NCBI GenBank assembly: GCA_902780175.1
Contig: CACZEU010000014.1
Span: 1-33,834 of the forward strand
Source of the DNA: an uncultured Bacteroidia bacterium
GTDB taxonomy: Bacteria > Bacteroidota > Bacteroidia > Bacteroidales > UBA932
DNA: 33,834 nucleotides
Reading direction: 5' to 3'
The translations under genes were made by a program, and so were the position numbers. Of the stretch, positions 31,586 to 33,834 are shown in pieces. A model generated the notes under the pieces. The model had not been told where the DNA came from. It saw nothing but the letters and a program-made list of their open reading frames with translations, and ran no database searches. Positions within the stretch are counted from its first letter, which is position 1, and each line of letters begins with the position of its first letter.

Positions 31586-33403
31586 ATGAAACGCACCCTC
31601 GCAATAGCCGCAGTGCTCCTCGTTGCCGCGTCCTGCACACGCACCCAGCCCGACCGCCTCATCTTCAACGGCAAGACGGTCGCCGACGTGAGCATCATCG
31701 TCACCACCGAGTATCAGCCGGACTTCCCGGGCATGATCCTCCGTTACGTGGACTTTGTCAATGAGGGTTCCGCCCCCGTGAAGGCCGACGCCTTCGAAAC
31801 CTCCCGCATCTCCGTCAGCGGCTCCGAGGTCTGGACCTTCCAGCCTACGTCCACGGCTGAGCGCAAGGATTGGGCCTTCCCGGTGGAGAACGGCTTCTAC
31901 AAGCGCAATTACCTCGGAATGAACGGTTCCGACTACGGCGGAGGCATCCCCATGGTGAGCCTCTGGACTCCCGAGGCCAACTTCAGCGTCGGCATCGCCG
32001 AACCTCATCTGCAGCTGCTTTCCATGCCCGTTTCCCGCAAAGGGAACCGCACCAGCGCCTGCATCCGCAAGGACTTCGACGAGCCCGTCGTTCTCCAGCC
32101 CGGCGACACCCTCCACGCTCCGGTGCAGTTCGTGATGAAGACGCAGGGCGACTTCTTCAATCCCCTCCGCCAGTTCTCGCAGTTCATGCAGAGCCGCTAC
32201 GACATAAAGGCCCCCGTATCACCGGCCGACGCCTACGAGCCCGTCTGGTGCGCCTGGGGCTACGAACGCCAGTTCACCGTGGACGAAGTCATCGGCACCC
32301 TCCCAAAGGTCGTCGAACTCGGATTCAAATGGGTCGACGTGGATGACGGCTACCAGATATGCGAGGGCGACTGGGAGACCAACGACCGCATCGGCCCCGA
32401 CGGCATGCGCCGCATGACCGACGCCATCCACGCCGCCGGCCTCAAGGCCAAGCTCTGGTGGGCCCCTCTCGCCGCAGACCCGGAAAGCAGCCTCGCCCAA
32501 AACCATCCCGAGCTGCTCCTGGTCCAGAAAGACGGTTCCCACGAAGATATAAGCTGGTGGGACAGCTGGTACCTGTCGCCCGTCAACAAGGGCACCATGG
32601 ACTATACCCTCGCCCTCGTGGACCGTTTCCTCGTGGACTGGGGCTTCGACGGCTTCAAGCTGGACGGCCAGCACCTCAACCTGTCCGCACCGGATTACAA
32701 TCCCGCCAGCGGGCTTGAGCGCCCCGAGGAGGCCTGCGAGCGCCATCCCGAATTCTTCCAGGGCATCTACGACCGCGCCCAGGCCGACAAGCCGGGATCC
32801 GTGGTGCAGGTGTGCCCCTGCGGTTGCGCCGTCAATTATTTCTATCTGCCTTACATCAACCAGGCCGTGGCGTCCGATCCTACGTCCAGCCTGCAGATAC
32901 GTCAGAAGCGCAAGGCCTACGCCGCCATGTGCCCCGACCTTGCCTATTACGCAGACCACGTCGAACTCAGCGACGGCGGCCTCGATTTCCCTTCGCAGGT
33001 CGGCGTAGGCGGTGTCATCGGCACCAAGTTCACCTGGCCCGAGCCCAATCCCGCCGCCACGGAGAACGGCGGCAGCCTCCTCACCCCCGAGAAGGAGCAG
33101 CTCCTGCGCAAGTGGGTGCCCATCTACAGCGGCAAGATGCTCTCCCGCGGAGAGTATCTCAACCTCTACGACTGCGGGTTCGACAAGCCCGAAGCCCACG
33201 TCATCCGCAAGGACGGCGCGATGTACTATTCCTTCTACGCTCCCGCCTGGCACGGCGATCCCATAGAGCTCCGTGGCCTCGAGGACCGCGAATACACCGT
33301 TACCGAGTACGCCCTGGACGAGCCCCGCAGCTTTACCGTCCAAGGCCCCGCTCCCGTGATACGCCCCGTGTTCGAGGGCAGCTACCTCATCGAAGTCAAA
33401 TAA
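31586..33403 (+). CDS. GH36-like alpha-galactosidase or alpha-N-acetylgalactosaminidase lipoprotein
   Basis: A 605-residue lipoprotein (lipobox ASC, Cys17) with an N-terminal beta domain (about 25-205). The catalytic barrel holds VELGFKWVDVDDGYQICEGD, HAAGLKAKLWWAPLAADPES and DWGFDGFKLDGQHLN, with Asp360 as the likely nucleophile. The GH36/27-type stretch VVQVCPCGCAVNYF-x-LPYINQAVASDPTSS has Asp431 as the likely acid/base. The C-terminal domain is beta-rich. It would cut terminal alpha-galactose or alpha-GalNAc from a glycan outside the cytoplasm. The CPCG sequence replaces the usual C-S-G-G-G of relatives, so specificity may differ. It is cotranscribed with pfkB (3-base gap). Confidence 0.8.
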   Translation: MKRTLAIAAVLLVAASCTRTQPDRLIFNGKTVADVSIIVTTEYQPDFPGMILRYVDFVNEGSAPVKADAFETSRISVSGSEVWTFQPTSTAERKDWAFPVENGFYKRNYLGMNGSDYGGGIPMVSLWTPEANFSVGIAEPHLQLLSMPVSRKGNRTSACIRKDFDEPVVLQPGDTLHAPVQFVMKTQGDFFNPLRQFSQFMQSRYDIKAPVSPADAYEPVWCAWGYERQFTVDEVIGTLPKVVELGFKWVDVDDGYQICEGDWETNDRIGPDGMRRMTDAIHAAGLKAKLWWAPLAADPESSLAQNHPELLLVQKDGSHEDISWWDSWYLSPVNKGTMDYTLALVDRFLVDWGFDGFKLDGQHLNLSAPDYNPASGLERPEEACERHPEFFQGIYDRAQADKPGSVVQVCPCGCAVNYFYLPYINQAVASDPTSSLQIRQKRKAYAAMCPDLAYYADHVELSDGGLDFPSQVGVGGVIGTKFTWPEPNPAATENGGSLLTPEKEQLLRKWVPIYSGKMLSRGEYLNLYDCGFDKPEAHVIRKDGAMYYSFYAPAWHGDPIELRGLEDREYTVTEYALDEPRSFTVQGPAPVIRPVFEGSYLIEVK

Positions 33404-33421
33404 TCCATAAACAATAGCATT

Positions 33422-33834
33422 ATGATCAAAAGATTCCTTTCAATCCTGCTTGTTCTTCCACTGTTGGTTTATTGCAATCCCACTCCTCCCCAGGACGATC
33501 CCGGCACCGACGAGCCTCAGGAGCAGGTGGATCCCCAGGACGATGTGGATCCCGAACTCTACGCCAAGGCTGCCCCTGAACTCAAGAGCGGCTCCACCGT
33601 CCTCGCCACCAACCACAACGTCGAGAAGTTCCTCACCGAGGTCAATTACCCCGACAAGGACTGGTCCTATTCCAAGGTCCTTGAATACTACGGCGGCTTC
33701 AACAATGTCAAATACGACGAGAACGGCAACCCCGACCCCAACGGCCAGGTAGTTACCAAACCCGTCTCCGACAAGCCCGAGTCATACAGTATCCGCTGGA
33801 AGCCCGACGTGGACGCCGGCTCCCTCACCCTGCA
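33422..33834 (+). CDS. Lipoprotein, truncated by the window edge
   Basis: ATG 33422 opens a frame that runs off the right edge (137 codons seen). It starts with a lipoprotein signal, MIKRFLSILLVLPLLVYC (Cys18), followed by an acidic Pro/Asp-rich linker (QDDPGTDEPQEQ, DPQDDVDPELY). The first folded part contains VEKFLTEVNYPDKDWSYSKV and, near the edge, SYSIRWKPDVDAGSLTL. It lies 18 bases after the GH36 gene, so it belongs to the same plus-strand unit. I do not recognise the family from this fragment; the acidic linker suggests surface exposure. Confidence 0.75.
   Translation, partial: MIKRFLSILLVLPLLVYCNPTPPQDDPGTDEPQEQVDPQDDVDPELYAKAAPELKSGSTVLATNHNVEKFLTEVNYPDKDWSYSKVLEYYGGFNNVKYDENGNPDPNGQVVTKPVSDKPESYSIRWKPDVDAGSLTL

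Noticed and set aside
1-33834. Search by eye for tRNA, rRNA, insertion sequences, integrases and attachment sites.
   Set aside because: No cloverleaf, transposase, integrase or flanking direct repeats were seen.

Overview
The window looks like a piece of a Bacteroidales chromosome. It has a SusC/SusD pair, many lipoproteins with an acidic segment after the lipid-bearing cysteine, DUF4832 and fimbrillin-like (Mfa-like) domains, A-rich sequence before start codons, and promoters of the Bacteroidetes type (TTTG, 18-20 bases, TAnnTTTG). Coding DNA is GC-rich by eye and intergenic DNA is AT-rich. I saw no rRNA, tRNA, insertion sequence, phage or CRISPR array, and no gene-free stretch longer than 300 bases.

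Housekeeping end (1-9250). The 3' end of an RmuC gene meets, convergently, a five-gene minus-strand unit: small secreted protein, DUF3575 barrel protein with a coiled coil, YbgC-like thioesterase, RsmI-like methyltransferase and RecQ. Three of its junctions are 4-base ATGA overlaps or gaps of a few bases. Divergent from it is a plus-strand unit with a queuosine-precursor transporter, queF and a CBM9-like protein; it ends in a strong bidirectional terminator. Then come an aquaporin gene (minus) and serB (plus), whose start codon lies 7 bases after its -7 element.

Glycan utilisation locus (9273 to the right edge). Unit A (minus, 29575 to 19126) encodes an AgaS-type sugar-phosphate isomerase, a GatZ/KbaZ-family protein, SusC, SusD, a DUF4874/DUF4832 lipoprotein and a lipoprotein joining a fimbrillin-like domain to an SdiA-regulated-type propeller. 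Unit B (minus, 18077 to 9273) encodes a CBM9/DOMON-like lipoprotein, a DUF5106/thioredoxin-like lipoprotein, an alkaline phosphatase, a 47-residue protein, a fimbrillin-DUF4832 lipoprotein, a second 47-residue protein, a fimbrillin lipoprotein, an EamA transporter and a NahK-like sugar kinase. Between A and B a single plus-strand gene encodes a second CBM9-like lipoprotein. To the right, a DeoR-family repressor gene (minus) is divergent from a plus-strand unit: PfkB sugar kinase, GH36-like alpha-galactosidase and a truncated lipoprotein.

Working model (inference): the locus captures and breaks down a galactose- or N-acetylgalactosamine-containing glycan, perhaps phosphorylated. The GH36 enzyme and phosphatase act outside the cytoplasm and SusCD imports the products. 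NahK-like kinase, AgaS, PfkB and the GatZ-like protein would lead to the tagatose-phosphate route. GTTTCG/CGAAAC and AAACGAAAT elements recur at the three promoter regions of the locus and probably mark the DeoR repressor's sites. The least familiar elements are the two 47-residue proteins, which align without gaps and each precede a fimbrillin-domain lipoprotein gene, and the reuse of the fimbrillin-like N-terminal module on three different C-terminal modules.
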